Assembly (NCBI GenBank): GCA_011009095.1
Contig: VTPC01003677.1
Location: forward strand, 124,001-188,000
Direction: 5' to 3'
DNA length: 64,000 bases
From: Ignelater luminosus
Taxonomy: Eukaryota > Arthropoda > Insecta > Coleoptera > Elateridae
Positions 24,011 through 36,394 of the stretch are shown here, in pieces. A program made the translations under genes and the position numbers. Numbering within the stretch: the first letter of the stretch is position 1; each line of letters begins with the position of its first letter. The notes under the pieces are model-generated. The model had not been told where the DNA came from, searched no databases, and worked only from the letters and a program-made list of their open reading frames with translations.

Positions 24011-24960
24011 TCCAGATTATGTCTGGATAATTTTTTATTTTCTACTTATATCTGCACTTTGTCTTTTAGAACCTTGCATTTGTCTAAATATCCATTTGTT
24101 AAACTTCTGGCAAGTTTCATTACTACTAGTTGTTATTTTTCAGCTCGCTTTGGAGACATCTCATCCTACCATTCTACCTGTGGAGGAATCTCTAGGTGCA
24201 AAGGACTGATTCTTTTATTATATTTCAGACAACGAAGTCTGAATGCTTCAGTAAAACCTGCAGAACTGGAACGCGCGCAAAACTAGCGAATAAACTTTAA
24301 CAGAAAGATTCAGTATATCTAGCTTAATTAATTTGATTATGCAATGAATAATTTAAATAGTCCAGCTACTGTTTTTCAATGTGAAACATCATGAACTCTT
24401 ACCTGCTAATGTAGATATCGCTGAAGATAACAACTAATGAATAAAATAATTATGTAGACATTGAGTTGAGATTTTATGCAAGCAGGAGTAAAAATGAAGT
24501 TGCTGAAAAGCGTAGCTAGATTTTTTGGCAGCTCTAGATTAACACTAATTGATAATGTTAAAAACGATTTAAAACAAAAAAAAAACAGTAAGACAACTAA
24601 GGAAACTAAACATGTCCAGGACTTTTGATGTTAATACTTACCAAAAGTCTTAATCTCGTTAATTCTTTTTATAATTTGTAAATTACTGTATATATATTCC
24701 ATGAGTTTCTTCATTCAAAATCTAACTTAAGACGGTTAATATCTGGTTTGACACTTTCTTAAACTTGTAGAACTTGGAAAGTAGCACAATTTGTTTTAGT
24801 TTAATAATTATCTAATCCATGAAGCAGGTGTAAAAAGTTTACCTTACCCTTATTCTTAATATCAAAGCTAAAGCTTACAACAATCTTGATTACAGACTTG
24901 AATTCAAAACCTGAAAATCGCGATAAAAAGTAAATACTTAACAATTATGTTTTGTCCTTT
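24011..24960. other. Unassigned intron end
   Basis: AT-rich. The first 280 bases may be the 3' end of the BEL/Pao relic. No coding signal. Confidence 0.35.
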
Positions 24961-24963
24961 CAG

Positions 24964-26927
24964 GCGTGGGCCACATGGTTGGAGCTGGTATATACGTTCT
25001 AACAGGAACAGTAGTAAGAGATATAGCAGGACCTGGAATAATCCTATCATTTCTATTAGCAGGACTTGCTTCGTTATTATCAGCATTGTGTTATGCTGAA
25101 TTTGGAACAAGAGTTCCTAAAGCTGGATCTGCTTACGTTTATACATATGTAAGTGTAGGAGAATTTTGGGCTTTTGTTATAGGTTGGAATATTTTGCTTG
25201 AGCACATGATAGGTGAGTCCCACTTCATTATTTTTTATTTGTATTTTAAAACTATCATGTTTTTACAGGTGCGGCTTCAGTAGCGAGAGCTTGGAGTGGC
25301 TACGTAGACTCATTATTTGGTGGAATTATTAGCAATACAACTGTATCAGTAACAGGAGAAATGCACGAACAACTTTTGGGACGTTATCCTGATATCTTAG
25401 CATTCGTTGTTTGTATCACTTACGCGCTTTTGCTAGGCATTGGCGTTAAAGGTTCCGCTATGGTTAACAGTCTTCTAACCGTAGTAAATTTAGCTGTAAT
25501 GTGTTTGGTTATTGTTGTCGGTTTTTATTATGCAGACGAAGCAAATTGGTCCTCACAACAAGGAGGATTTCTACCTTTTGGTTTTGGAGGTGTTATAGCT
25601 GGAGCAGCTACTTGTTTTTATGCTTTTGTCGGATTTGATAGCATTGCTACCTCGGGCGAGGAAGCTAAAAATCCGTCATTTTCTATTCCTGTAGCGACTG
25701 TATTATCAATGGCGATTGTTACAGTAGGATATATCTTAGTTTGTACTGCTTTAACGCTAGTGGTACCGTATTATCAAGTAAATCCCAATGCAGCTCTTCC
25801 TGAAGCATTTGGAGGTATAGGTGTGCACTGGGTGAAATATTTAATATCGCTAGGAGCAATTTGTGGAATGACTACCACTTTATTTGGTTCATTATTCTCT
25901 CTTCCACGCTGCATGTACGCTATGGCAAGTGACGGTTTGCTTTTTGGTTTTTTTGGGAAATGTTAATACAAAAACCCAAGTTCCTCTAACAAATCTAGTA
26001 ATTTCTGGCGTCTTTAGTGCTTTAATAGCCCTCCTTTTCGATTTGGAAAAATTAGTAGAATTTATGTCAATTGGAACGCTATTAGCGTATACTATCGTTA
26101 GCGCTTCAGTTATTATTTTAAGGTATCGGCCTACGGTCGAAACTTTATCTCGTCCCATTTCAACTCCCTGTTCTGAAATGTCAGCATCCGTTTCTGAAGT
26201 AACGACCCCTGGTTCTGAAGTAGTTTCACTAGCAGGAACTTTAAGGCCTCAATATAGCTGGTTAAATCCATTATTTGGAAATTGTGAAGCTGGATCGGTT
26301 GTAACAGCATCTGTTTTTGTTTTTACATGCTTTAGTGGAGCCTTATGCGTTTTATTACAAATATCTTCAAAAGACTTAAAGGATGGTATTTGGTGGACAA
26401 TCCTACTTGCTACATTCTTTATTCTAATTATGGGTGGATGTAAGTCGTAGTGTTTTGAATGATTTATTATAATTCATAATCAAATTTTAAGGTATACTGG
26501 TGATAGTTGCACATTATCAGAATACAATAACACTTAGATTTCGTGTACCAATGGTACCATTTGTACCAGCATTGAGTATATTTTGCAATTTGGAATTTAT
26601 GGTGCATTTGAATATTTTGACTTGGTTAAGATTTTTCGTATGGATGATAGTTGGTATGATCTCAAAAAAAATATCCAAGTAAAGATTATTAATGATAAAA
26701 TAAATGTTGTAATTTTAGGAATGTTAGTATACTTTTTATACGGGATACATCACAGTAAGGAAGGTGAGAATATTTCTACTTATTCAATGTTGATGACATC
26801 ATCCGAGGCTGTAAAAGGAAAATGGGGTGCTACAACGAAATCAAATATCAAAGCTGTTTTAACGCAAAGAAAATCTATAAACGATGAAAGAAATGCCATT
26901 ATTGATGAAGAAGAGATTGTTCAGTAA
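24964..26927 (+). CDS. Cationic amino acid transporter, exons 2-5 (SLC7/CAT type)
   Basis: Exons 24964-25212, 25269-26439, 26492-26653 and 26719-26927, all with GT-AG borders and matching phases; with exon 1 they give about 643 residues, the usual CAT length. Membrane protein that would import arginine, lysine or ornithine, by family. TM1 carries [14 protein letters not shown], the APC-superfamily substrate motif; further helices include [20 protein letters not shown] and the C-terminal set [14 protein letters not shown] Ser/Thr-rich loop ([19 protein letters not shown]) precedes the last helices, and the tail is polar (DEEEIVQ). The exact subtype (CAT-4-like versus slimfast-like) is uncertain. 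One extra T in a seven-T run at 25948-25954 shifts the frame ([14 protein letters not shown] instead of [15 protein letters not shown]). All other features are intact, so a sequencing error is likelier than a pseudogene. Confidence 0.92.
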
Positions 26928-28790
26928 TTTTTGTTAATAATAATGTAAAGATATATTATTAAATTAAAGAATGTGTTGTAGATATATTTATTGATAGTTA
27001 GAAATTGAAATCTGTGAAATAATTCTTAATAACTGATCGGTCAATTTGCGTTTTCACCACCTATTTGCAAATAATGCAAACGAAAATAAAATATTTTTAT
27101 TTTCGACTTGTTTTTATTTCTAGATGTTTGTGAAGAAACCTATTATCTTTGTAGTATATTTCATCTATGATTGAAAATTTTTTTGTTTAATATTTCAAGG
27201 AATTTATAGACGATGAAGGTACAGAGATGAGCTTGAATAAAATCATTTAGTGATCCTTCACTCAATTAATCTTTGGTTTAATTAAAAGTTTTGGCACAAG
27301 CCATGCATGAAATCAAATTGAACACTAAATCACGTATCCCACGGAAAGGTTTTAGTAAATAATCTTGAATTAATAATAAACGGTTAAATCTTGTCTAATT
27401 AATTATATCAATGGATGAATAGTTACCAGCTACACTTACCTAACAAAACTGGAATTAAACAACAGTAAACAACTAAAGAAAATATTTTCAGAGCTTACTT
27501 GAACTGACTTCATACTTCCAACTTGTTACTTTGCCAACAATTTACTGTTTTCTAACAATACAGTAACTGTCTAAAGTAAATGATGTAAAGAAACCAAAAT
27601 AAAATCTAACGATAAGTTAACTATTGGTCAAGAATCTGTAAGCACGTGATCAAATCATTTTCTAAAAGAGTTTCGTTTCTTTGATCACCGAAGCGATTTA
27701 GAGTGTCTTAATCTGTCTAGTATAAATTGCAATAATAATAAACACACAACACAATATACTGCAGAAGGATGTATTAACGTAAAAAAATAAATTTAAAGGT
27801 ATTAAATATATCAATGAACAAGAATTTGATAAAAATGTTGGAGGGTTTACAAATTTCTTAGCAGAATCGTTTAATATACTACCAAGACCTAAGCATCCCG
27901 CTACAAAGTTTTACGAAGCCATAAGGGAAATTGTTTTAAAAGAAATAACAGTAATTACAGAAAGTCTTCAAATGAAGATCAAAAAGTGCAAAAAAATTAA
28001 AAAGTCAGAGTATAAATATCAGTAAACACAATACTTCTACTAAGATATAATCAAAAAAGAAAGGCAGTGAGGAAGGTTTTTAAAATTTATCATTTGTTTG
28101 TTATTAGTTTTACTGTGTCCTGTGGCAAATAAAAAATGCCCAGTCAGGTTTTAAATAAAGAAATTATATACATATGTACATATATGGAGAGGAAGAATAA
28201 CTACAATTAATTCCTTTAAAATTCTAAAAAGCAGTTTATGATGATATTCGATAAATCTTGCACTTAAGTACTAACTGATGATGTCATTTGTTGAGTCTCA
28301 ATATTCAGGTTGAAGTTCATTTAAAAAATTGCAAATTGTACGTTTGTAAGTGTAAGTGGCACTAGTTTGAAGATACGAGGTGAACAACCTAGAAAACAAA
28401 ATTGCAATTTCTTTAAATTTTATTATTTTTTAATACTGATAATAATGAATATTGTAATTAATAGATAAATGAAAGTTCATTTACCTACATAGTACATACC
28501 TTTGATTAATTAGACATCACATTAAGCATGATAATATTATTAACACAGTCATTCTCAAAGTATTGATTCTTATCAATTCACTTCACTAAATGTCACTAAC
28601 CTTGTACAAAGTTACTTATAAGTATTTAGTATTTAATCTCGTAACCGAATCTACTAAAAATCTGCAAAAACAAAAATATGGAAAGATTCAACGCTTACGA
28701 TTAGAACTTGAAGTACCGGGCAACGCCCGATATGAAGATAAATTTTTATAGGTTACTGATAATTACAATATCTTACAATCGGAGTAAAAT
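26928..28790. other. Intergenic region with one unexplained open stretch
   Basis: AT-rich. About 27782-28025 is open on the plus strand for about 80 codons without a good ATG (includes FLAESFNILPRPKHPATKFY and EAIREIVLKEITVITESLQM). I do not recognise it. A TATAAA near 27725 lies just upstream. The rest shows nothing. Confidence 0.35.
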
Positions 28791-28791
28791 G

Positions 28792-28797
28792 TATAAA
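28792..28797 (+). promoter_or_regulatory. TATA box of the CYP9-like gene
   Basis: TATAAA lies 57 bases before the ATG at 28854, giving a predicted transcript start about 30 bases before translation. Spacing and an AT-poor downstream step support it, but this is inference from position only. Confidence 0.5.
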
Positions 28798-28853
28798 TAC
28801 AATCGATTTGCTGAAAATCCATATTATCAAAAAGTTTGCATTAAGAATAAACA

Positions 28854-30617
28854 ATGTTACTCCTAGTCCTGCTTGGCATTCTTGCCATACTTTTTTATTT
28901 TCTGCTTATAAAACCTCACACTTACTGGAAAGATCGTTGGGTTGCTTATGAGAAACCATGGCCGTTATTCGGAAGTTTATTTCCTGTTATATCCCAACAA
29001 CAATCGATGGCTGAGTTGCTTCAAGGAATTTATAATAAATACCAGGAAAGGTTAGTAATACCCACAGTTATCTAAACAAAGATAAAATTTATAAATATTT
29101 ACTTTCTGTTTTAGATATGTTGGACTGTATCAGTTTCTTTTGCCTACTTTAATTTTACGAGACCCAGAGCTAATAAAGCAGGTAGCAGTTAAAGAATTCG
29201 ACAGCTTTCCGGAACATATAATGTTTGCTCCTGAAGAATCTGATCCTTTATGGGCTAAAAATCTTTTCGCCATGCCTGGAGGAGAGGAATGGAGAGATAT
29301 TAGGGCAGTATTAAGTCCAGCTTTCACTAGCAGTAAATTAAAATCAATGTTTGGACTCATAACTAAATGCGCTACTCAATTTATTGATTACATTGAAAAA
29401 CAAGGTGATTGTATTACGCTAGATATGAAAGACACATTTACAAAAGTCACTAACGATATTATAGCCACTACAGCTTTTGGTGTAACTTGCGATTCCTTCA
29501 AAGATCCCAACAATGAAATTTTTATAATGGGTAAAGACGCTTCAAATCTGAGCGGATTTTTGATTAGTTTGAAATTTTTCATCGCGGCAATAAGTCCATC
29601 TCTAGCAAGATTTCTAAAAATTCGCTTTATTAGTGAACCTACCACAAACTTCTTTAGGAAGATTATTAAAGAGACCGTTAGAGTTCGAGAAGAAAATGAA
29701 ATTGTCCGACCGGATATGATCCATTTATTAATGGAAGCTAGAAAAGAGCGTCTTAAATGTGATGAAGATGAACTGAAAGAGCATCATGTTTCTTCTGAAG
29801 ACAAATCAAATTTGGGAAAGGTTGACAGGAAGCATAAAACTGTAATCACTGACGATGTTATGACAGCGCAAGCTGTCGTTTTCTTCTTGGCTGGATTTGA
29901 TACTGTATCAACAGCTATGAGCTACACAGCTTATGAGTTAGCACTTAATCCTGAAATTCAAAACAGGCTGCAAAATGAAATTGATGTAACTTTTAAAAAG
30001 TGCAATGGCGAACTTACTTATGAGTACCTAATGGGTATGAAATATTTAGATATGGTAGTTTCAGGTAAATGTTTAAAACAATTATTTTAAAGTATAAATA
30101 AATTTGTGTCTACTTATTACAGAAACTTTGAGAAAATGGCCACCGTTTGCTGTAACAGACAGGAAGGTAGTAAAAGACTTTACGATAGAAGCTAAATATC
30201 CTCATGAGAAACCATTGAAGGTGGATAACACCGTGGTTTGTCAGATTCCGATTTATTCACTACATCGTGATTCAAAATATTTTCCTGATCCCGAAAAGTT
30301 TGATCCTGAAAGATTTAATGACGTCAATAAACAAGATATTGTGCCTTTTACATATTTACCGTTTGGAGCTGGACCAAGAAATTGTATTGGTAATCTTTTA
30401 TGATTTTTAAATATTTGTGCTATTTGTTAAAATATGAAACATTTTAGGTTCTAGATTTGCTTTGTTGGAAGTAAAGGTTGTCATATTTCACATTCTGTCT
30501 AGATTTGAAATTATTCCCATAAAGGAAACTCATATACCATTGATTCTAAGCAAGTCTAATGTAAACCCTGTTCCAGATGAGGGATTCTGGTTAGGATTAA
30601 AACCTCGACAGAAATGA
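28854..30617 (+). CDS. Cytochrome P450, CYP9 family (CYP3 clan), intact
   Basis: Four exons: 28854-29050, 29115-30064, 30123-30389 and 30448-30617, all GT-AG, joining to 527 residues. Haem monooxygenase of the endoplasmic reticulum; CYP9 enzymes are commonly linked to detoxification of plant compounds and insecticides. Residues 1-20 form a hydrophobic anchor (LLLVLLGILAILFYFLLI). Family motifs are all present: helix C WRDIR, helix I AGFDTVST, helix K ETLRKWPP, DPERF, and haem-binding PFGAGPRNCIG with the Cys ligand, split by the last intron after CIG's first base. Length and PHTYWKDR start fit CYP9. A poly-A signal-like AATAAA is near 30680. No frame defects. The family call is from motif style; the subfamily needs alignment. 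Confidence 0.95.
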
Positions 30618-30699
30618 TTATTACTAAATAATAAAACTAACTTTGTATACTCTTGTTTTACATTGTAATGTTACGTAGAAAATAAAAATTAAAAAATTC

Positions 30700-32250
30700 T
30701 TTTTGATCTCTTTATTTTTGTTATTGTGTTTTTGCACTCTTAAGCCTCATCAAAAGAATCAGATCGCTTCCATCCTTCGGAGGAAAGTCTACGAGCGGGC
30801 CATGCTTTCCCTTGAATCTTTTCAGTATCGACACGTGCACGGGACCATCGATCTAAACCGTGAACTTCCACTTGCTATATTGAGCACCCCCGCTGGCCCT
30901 CAATCTAGACGCATTAAAAATAAACTCAAGTTTTCTCCAACATTCTTCCTCGGCAACTCCACCCATCTCATTCCTGAGCTGAGAAACATACTTTAGAACA
31001 CGCCACTAGATATGCATTCTCCCCACTATCTGACAAAATCCTGCCGTTTCGCTTGTTTCAAAGCCACCGCAGAGGAGAAATCCAGCAACATCATCTGAAA
31101 AAACCGATCAGGCCTTACATTATTTTTTTTTATTCAAACTTTATTACACTAGTATTTGACAGTTGGATGTCCTTGCACCTTGTGCCTCACCACTATTAAC
31201 CATCACTTACTTTCCACAGTCCTGCCTTGAATGGCGAGGCTTCTTATCATTTCGCCCCTGACACTTTCAGACTCGGTGTACATTTCACTTTAAATTATCC
31301 ATTTCTTGACTGAAAAAGAAAACACTCCTAAACGGTTACTCTTTACTCCGTTGCCCTTTACAACAATAACTTCTCTTTAAGAAGAAGAAGAAGCTTTAGC
31401 CAAGATCTGTCATAATCTCGTTGTCCTAAATGTCGTATTTTTTTCTTTAACTTAAGCCCCTGCAAACACTCTTATCTACCCTCAACCATTTACCTCCCTT
31501 TCGTGATAAGCATGAGAGAGAGAGAGAGAGAGAGAGCAATACGTAATCCTAACTGTACAAGGATCCCCATACAGCTTTTTCAGAGCCCTTTTTATCATAA
31601 GCCGCCGCCGCCTTCAACAGGCATCTTCAAGAACGACTACTGGAAACTCGGAAGATAAGCCGACGCCTTCCCCTCACCCAAAGCGACGCCCCAACTGCCT
31701 AAGCTAGTTGGTACCACCAACACGCAGCAACAATCAGAATACAAGTTGCAATCTGTCATGTGCACGGGCAGCATAAATTCGAATATGCGAGTAGACTTTT
31801 AACCGTTCCAGGACATAACTACAGTACCATAGAGCGAGAAGTCCTTGCCTTGATGTAAATGATCTCTAAGTATAGAGGAACAGACAGAACGCCAAGGTAG
31901 TTTGTGAAACGAATCACCAGACCCCACGGTTGCTCCGTTGGGATATCTAGTAGTTTTATCAGGCTATTGAATAATATAGCTCTGGTTCTTATATAATATA
32001 TAATAATTATTCCCAAACGATTGTCAACTGTTTCAAATCCGTGATATAGCATAAAGTTAGTAGTTTTTAAATGTAATGAATAGTCGACTTTCGGCTCAAA
32101 AGAAAGCTTATTTTTTTCTCGTTTTAGTAATGTAATACATGTTACAGTTATCTTTAAGTTTCATATAGTTACAGGCGTTTTACTGACGCCGGAACCAAAC
32201 ACTTTCTAGAACGAGATCGTCTATCCACCGTTGCTTATCAGTTTATCACG
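30700..32250. other. GC-richer unassigned block
   Basis: About 30720-31760 is clearly richer in G+C than its surroundings, with an open plus-strand frame at 30703-30996 (ASILRRKVYERAMLSLESF...) that I do not recognise. The 31800-32250 part is AT-rich again. It is probably an unclassified repeat. Confidence 0.35.
31514..31536. repeat. (GA)n microsatellite
   Basis: Perfect GA dinucleotide run of 23 bases. Confidence 0.95.
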
Positions 32251-32269
32251 CTTGTAGAATTTTTTAACT

Positions 32270-32770
32270 CCTCCCAGTTGCACCTTTCTTGGTCGATTTA
32301 GTTTTTGCAGCGTTCATAGCAGCCTTGGCGCCTTTTCTTTTATTAATGACACCCCACGTAGCCTCAGTAATCTATTCCTTGCGTTGCGCGTTCTCAGTTC
32401 CCAAGATGATGTCGCTAGCTCCCAGAAAAGCAGATTTGACGTGGTTCCATTGGCCATCTATATCAGCATGGGTTTGTTGGGTCATTGTTAAGTTGAATTT
32501 TAGCTCGGCGACAAAAGCAGCTTTAATCTCAGGACTCTGTAGCTTCTTTACGTCGTATCTTCTGGTCAGGCGTTCGCTTCTTGGTTTAATTCGGGAAGTG
32601 CGTATCCTTAACATTCCGATCAAGAGGTGATGGTCGGATACAACGTCGGCATTTTGTTTCGAATGTCAAGCAGTGAACTTTTGAACCTTCTAGAGATGCT
32701 GATGTGATCGATTTGGTTTTCGGTAAATCCATCAGGTAATACCCAGATGACTGTGTTTCTTGCGATGTGG
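32270..32770 (-). pseudogene. LINE endonuclease end and linker fragment
   Basis: Minus strand: a degenerate NQIDHISIS-like block, then ADVVSDHHLLIGMLRI (endonuclease SDH motif intact) and the linker RRYDVKKLQSPEIKAAFVAE, IDGQWNHVKSAFLGASDIIL. It lies beyond the C-terminal end of the LINE at 32800-36050 and repeats a domain already present there, so it is a separate insertion. Confidence 0.8.
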
Positions 32771-32799
32771 GAATAAAAGAGCCACCAATTACAAGTTTA

Positions 32800-35700
32800 G
32801 GCTTTTAACAAAACTTTGTGTAAATATCACCATTCCGTTTCTGTCTCCATTTCCGGACATCAAGTCTTTTCAGATCTTCTTCCATATCGTCTGTCTACCT
32901 GAGTCGAGACCTTCCTCTTTTCCTTTTCCCTCCCGGTTCATTCGTAAAAAACTTCTTCATCATCCGTTCTTGCCCTGCTCTCTGAACATGCCCCACCCAT
33001 TGTATGAGGCCGTGTTTGGCTTCAAACAACGTCAGGCTTTCCAAACAGCTGCTAGAGCTCCGCGTTAGTTCTTATTCCTCAAGCTACCCTTCCCTAACCG
33101 GTCTATTTGTATATCTTTCTCAATACTTTCCTTTCCCATCTTCTTAGGGCTTCCTCATCCCTGCCGGTCAAGATTCACGCGTCGTTGCCGTACATTAATA
33201 CTGGGCCGATGACTCTAATATGCAATACTATTTTAGTGTTCCTGCTTACTATCCTCGACTTGAAAAACCTTAGGAGGCTGTAGTAGCTTTGATTGGCAGC
33301 AGCCATTTTTCCTTTTACGTCCTCTGCTACAGGATTATCCTCTGTAATTAAAGCCTCCAAATATTTAAAACAACTCACTTTTTTAAAAGTTTTCCCGCCG
33401 ATGTTTACAGGGACCTCTTCTTCAATTGTCCTGTTTCTAATCATATGCAAGTCTTCCGTTTTAGCTGTGAAGACTCACATGCAGTGCATTCTGCTTCAGC
33501 GCTGTACAGACCAGCTCCAGTTGAGCTCGCGACCTTGGCAGTTGCCCAACAATGTCCGCATACACCAGATTTTGTGACATTCTATTAAACAGCGTCTCTC
33601 CCGGATTCCCAGGCATGCGTCTCATGACTCCTTCCAGAACTAAGTAGGTTTAAACAAAATTGAAGAAAGCTCGTTTTTTTTGTTTTAAGCTGATGATAAT
33701 TCTCAGTTGATGAGAGAGCTCTCCACTTACCTTCACTCTGCTGGTGATCCTACTCAGCAACGTCTTAATCAGTCGTATGTACGTCCTTGCTATTCCAAAC
33801 TCCCTTAAAGTATCATATAGTTTCCCTCTTTCCACACTATCACACGCCTTTTTAAAATTCACGTATAGCTGATGCACATCTACGTCACGTTTGTAACATT
33901 TTTCTAATATGTGTCTTAATGTAATTATATAATCAGTAGTAGACCTATTTGCACGAAACCCGTACTGGTAATCCCCGAGAAGGGTTCCGGAAATAGGATC
34001 TAGTCGTATGACCATTCCGTTTGCGGATACTTTATAGAAGGTACTCAATAATGAGATTCCCCTGTTGTTTTCGCAGATTGCTTTGTCTCTCACTTTATGT
34101 ACGAGACATTTAATTCTTTTATTCCACTTCTTTGGCATTGTCTTTGACTGCCAAACTTTCTTTATAAGTTTATGCACTTGATCAATTAGCGCATTTCCTT
34201 TGTGCTTCAGTAACTCGGCTGGAATACAGTCGCCTCCTGGCGCCTTATTCTTTTTTAGTGCTCTGATTGCTTCTATTACCTCCTCTTTGGAGGGGGTTCT
34301 ATTGCTGTTGCCCCAATGCCTCCATTAGGCTCTTTCTCTTCTTGTAATTCGGATGTTACGTCGTTTCTTTCTTCCGAGATTCCAATCAAGAGCTCATTGA
34401 AATGCTCTGCGAACCTGCTCAGAATTGCAGATTTTCCACCTATATAGGTCCCAGTCTTGTCTTAGTCTCTTGTAGAAATCCCTTACTTTATTGGCTTTTT
34501 TCAATTTCTCCAACTCTTCTATTTTTCTCTTTTCAAAAGTTCTTTTTTTTCGGTACATCTTGCATGCAATTGTATGGCACCTCCTGCATTCTTCAGCCGG
34601 TATTCTCGTTCTTCTACTCTGCAGCTTTTGTCACGCTTCGTTTCTCATCTATATTACAGTTCTACATTCCTCATCAAACCACTCTTCCCTTTTCGCCATC
34701 TTGGTCCTTCCCAAAACTTTGCTTGCAGCTTAATCTATTCTGCTTCTTATTGTGTCCCATGCTGTCTCAACATTACTGACATTTCTTTCTCCCTCAACTT
34801 GTGTATCACGTCTACCTCTTTCTCTTATTTTTTTAAATAATGACTTAACATTATACTTTATCTGCTTCTCTTCTTTGGCTTTCCTATATGCCGCTATTCT
34901 TTGATTATACTTACAGCGAACTAGGTAGTGGACCGAGTCAATGTCTGCTCCTCTACATGTTTCTATACATTGGATATCTGATGCATACCTCAAATCAATC
35001 AGCATATGATCAATTTGATTCCTTATAACCCTATCTGAGGATTGCCAGATCATTTTCTTAATATCCTTGCGAGGCATCCAAGTGCTTCTGACTACTAAAC
35101 TTTTACCCGTTGCAAAATAGATGAGTCGTAGTGCACTGTCGTTACTTTCTTCGTGCAAGCCGTTCCCTCCTGTCACTGATCTGAAGCCTTTCTCTCTGCC
35201 CACCTTGACGTTGAGATCCCAAATAATTATCTGTACGTCTCTGCTGGGTGCCCTGTCAAACTCCTCTTCTAATTTACTGTAAAACGCATCTTTTATCTTC
35301 TCCTCAGTGTCTTCCGTTGGGGCGTATACGTTGCAAAGGGTCACCTGGAAAAACTTAAGCTTCGGCCTTAAAGTGCATACGTTCTCATTAATCTTTTTAA
35401 AATTCATGACTGCTAGCTGCAACACCTTGTTTAACACAGATCTTTCTAAAATACTACGTGATGTTTAGATTTAAACGTATCACCTCCTTTCCACCTGCTG
35501 CTATGTCCAATTGTTCACTCTATATTTGTCCAATTGGTAATTTAATTCTCTTAGTGCGCCGGTTCTTCCCAACGTTCTTACGTTCTATGTAGCGATTGCA
35601 AGTGCATTCTTCTTCTCAATAAATCCGTTGGTTTGCCGTGCCCGTACACCATTTATCCGTCCAATCCGAGGCTGCTGTTCAGTGTTCGTAACAAATTGCT

Positions 35701-36050
35701 TTTTTACAGTGTAGGGTCGTTGGAAGACCGAGCCTTAAGTTCAGGGCAATCTCCCCCTAGATAGACTGTTTTCACCACAACTGAAATTCTCTGTCCGACC
35801 TCGCGGCTCCTCGGCTGCCTCGGCTATCCAGAAAAGGCCCGGCCAGCTAATACCGCCTTTGGCTTCCTTTCGCTACTGGTAATTCCAGTCTAGATCCGCC
35901 GTGTTCTGCTCCTTCAGGTTTCCCACACTTTCGGTCAACAGGGCCACTTCGTGTAGGATTCACGGACGGTCCTGGGTCTAGACTTACAAGACGCTCTCCT
36001 CCTCTAGATAACTGGAGTTGTGGGAGGACCACCTCTCAACTCAATACAAC
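32800..36050 (-). pseudogene. Near-full-length LINE, single endonuclease-RT frame, decayed
   Basis: Runs on the minus strand from a GC-rich leader (36050-35640) into the endonuclease start ALAIAT-stop-NVRTLGRTGALRELN (Trp codon changed to TAG), NVYAPTEDTEEKIKDAF, IIIWDLNVKVGREKG and RNQIDHMLIDLRYASD. The catalytic SDH is changed to SVH in GADIDSVHYLV. RT follows: NNRGISLLSTFYKVSANGMV, YQYGFRANRSTTDYIITLRH, VNFKKACDSVERG, a collapsed YADD box (VYADIVGQL) near 33550, then the thumb (FKYLEALITEDNPVAEDVKG, KIVLHIRVIGPVLMYGNDA) and a basic end. At about 3.2 kb with one ORF it resembles RTE-type organisation, but the clade is not certain. Confidence 0.85.
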
Positions 36051-36149
36051 ACCTGCAGACCATAAAGCATCAGAGTAATAAAAACAGAAAAAGCTAGAAC
36101 AAAAAGCAACAATCAGCTGCTGCTATATCAAAGCCCAGACCTAAATCAA

Positions 36150-36385
36150 TAGAATGTTATGAACACTTGTGCATGGCATTTATATCTGAAACCATACCCT
36201 TCGGAAAATTACAAAATGAGACTTTTAGAAAAACACACTAAGCAAAATATTTCAGATGAGTCAACAATAAGAAACTAGACTATAAAGATAAGGGAACAAA
36301 GTAAAAAATAAAAATATTTGGGCATCTTTAGACGAAACAACGGATATGGAGCAAAGGTATATTGCAAATTTTATTTTTTTGAATT
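36150..36385 (+). pseudogene. hAT transposase relic, N-terminal part
   Basis: Plus-strand frames give ACMAFISETIPFGKLQNETF, LEKHTKQNISDESTIR and IWASLDETTDMEQRYIANF. The last contains the first catalytic Asp region of hAT transposases (IWxSxDETTD). The coding then breaks into a LINE at about 36390 and resumes at about 39090. Confidence 0.75.
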
Positions 36386-36394
36386 TTAGGAAGT

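Larger units (their letters stand above)
14312..24963 (+). other. Transporter intron 1, 10.65 kb, filled with transposon relics
   Basis: Bounded by GT at 14312 and CAG at 24961-24963. It holds, in order, a LINE 3' end, Jockey copy B, a LINE, a Gypsy pol relic (all minus strand) and a BEL/Pao relic (plus strand). Stretches 14315-15050, 19831-20239 and 24011-24963 have no assigned content. The other introns of this gene are 52-65 bp, so the size here is due to the insertions. Confidence 0.85.
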
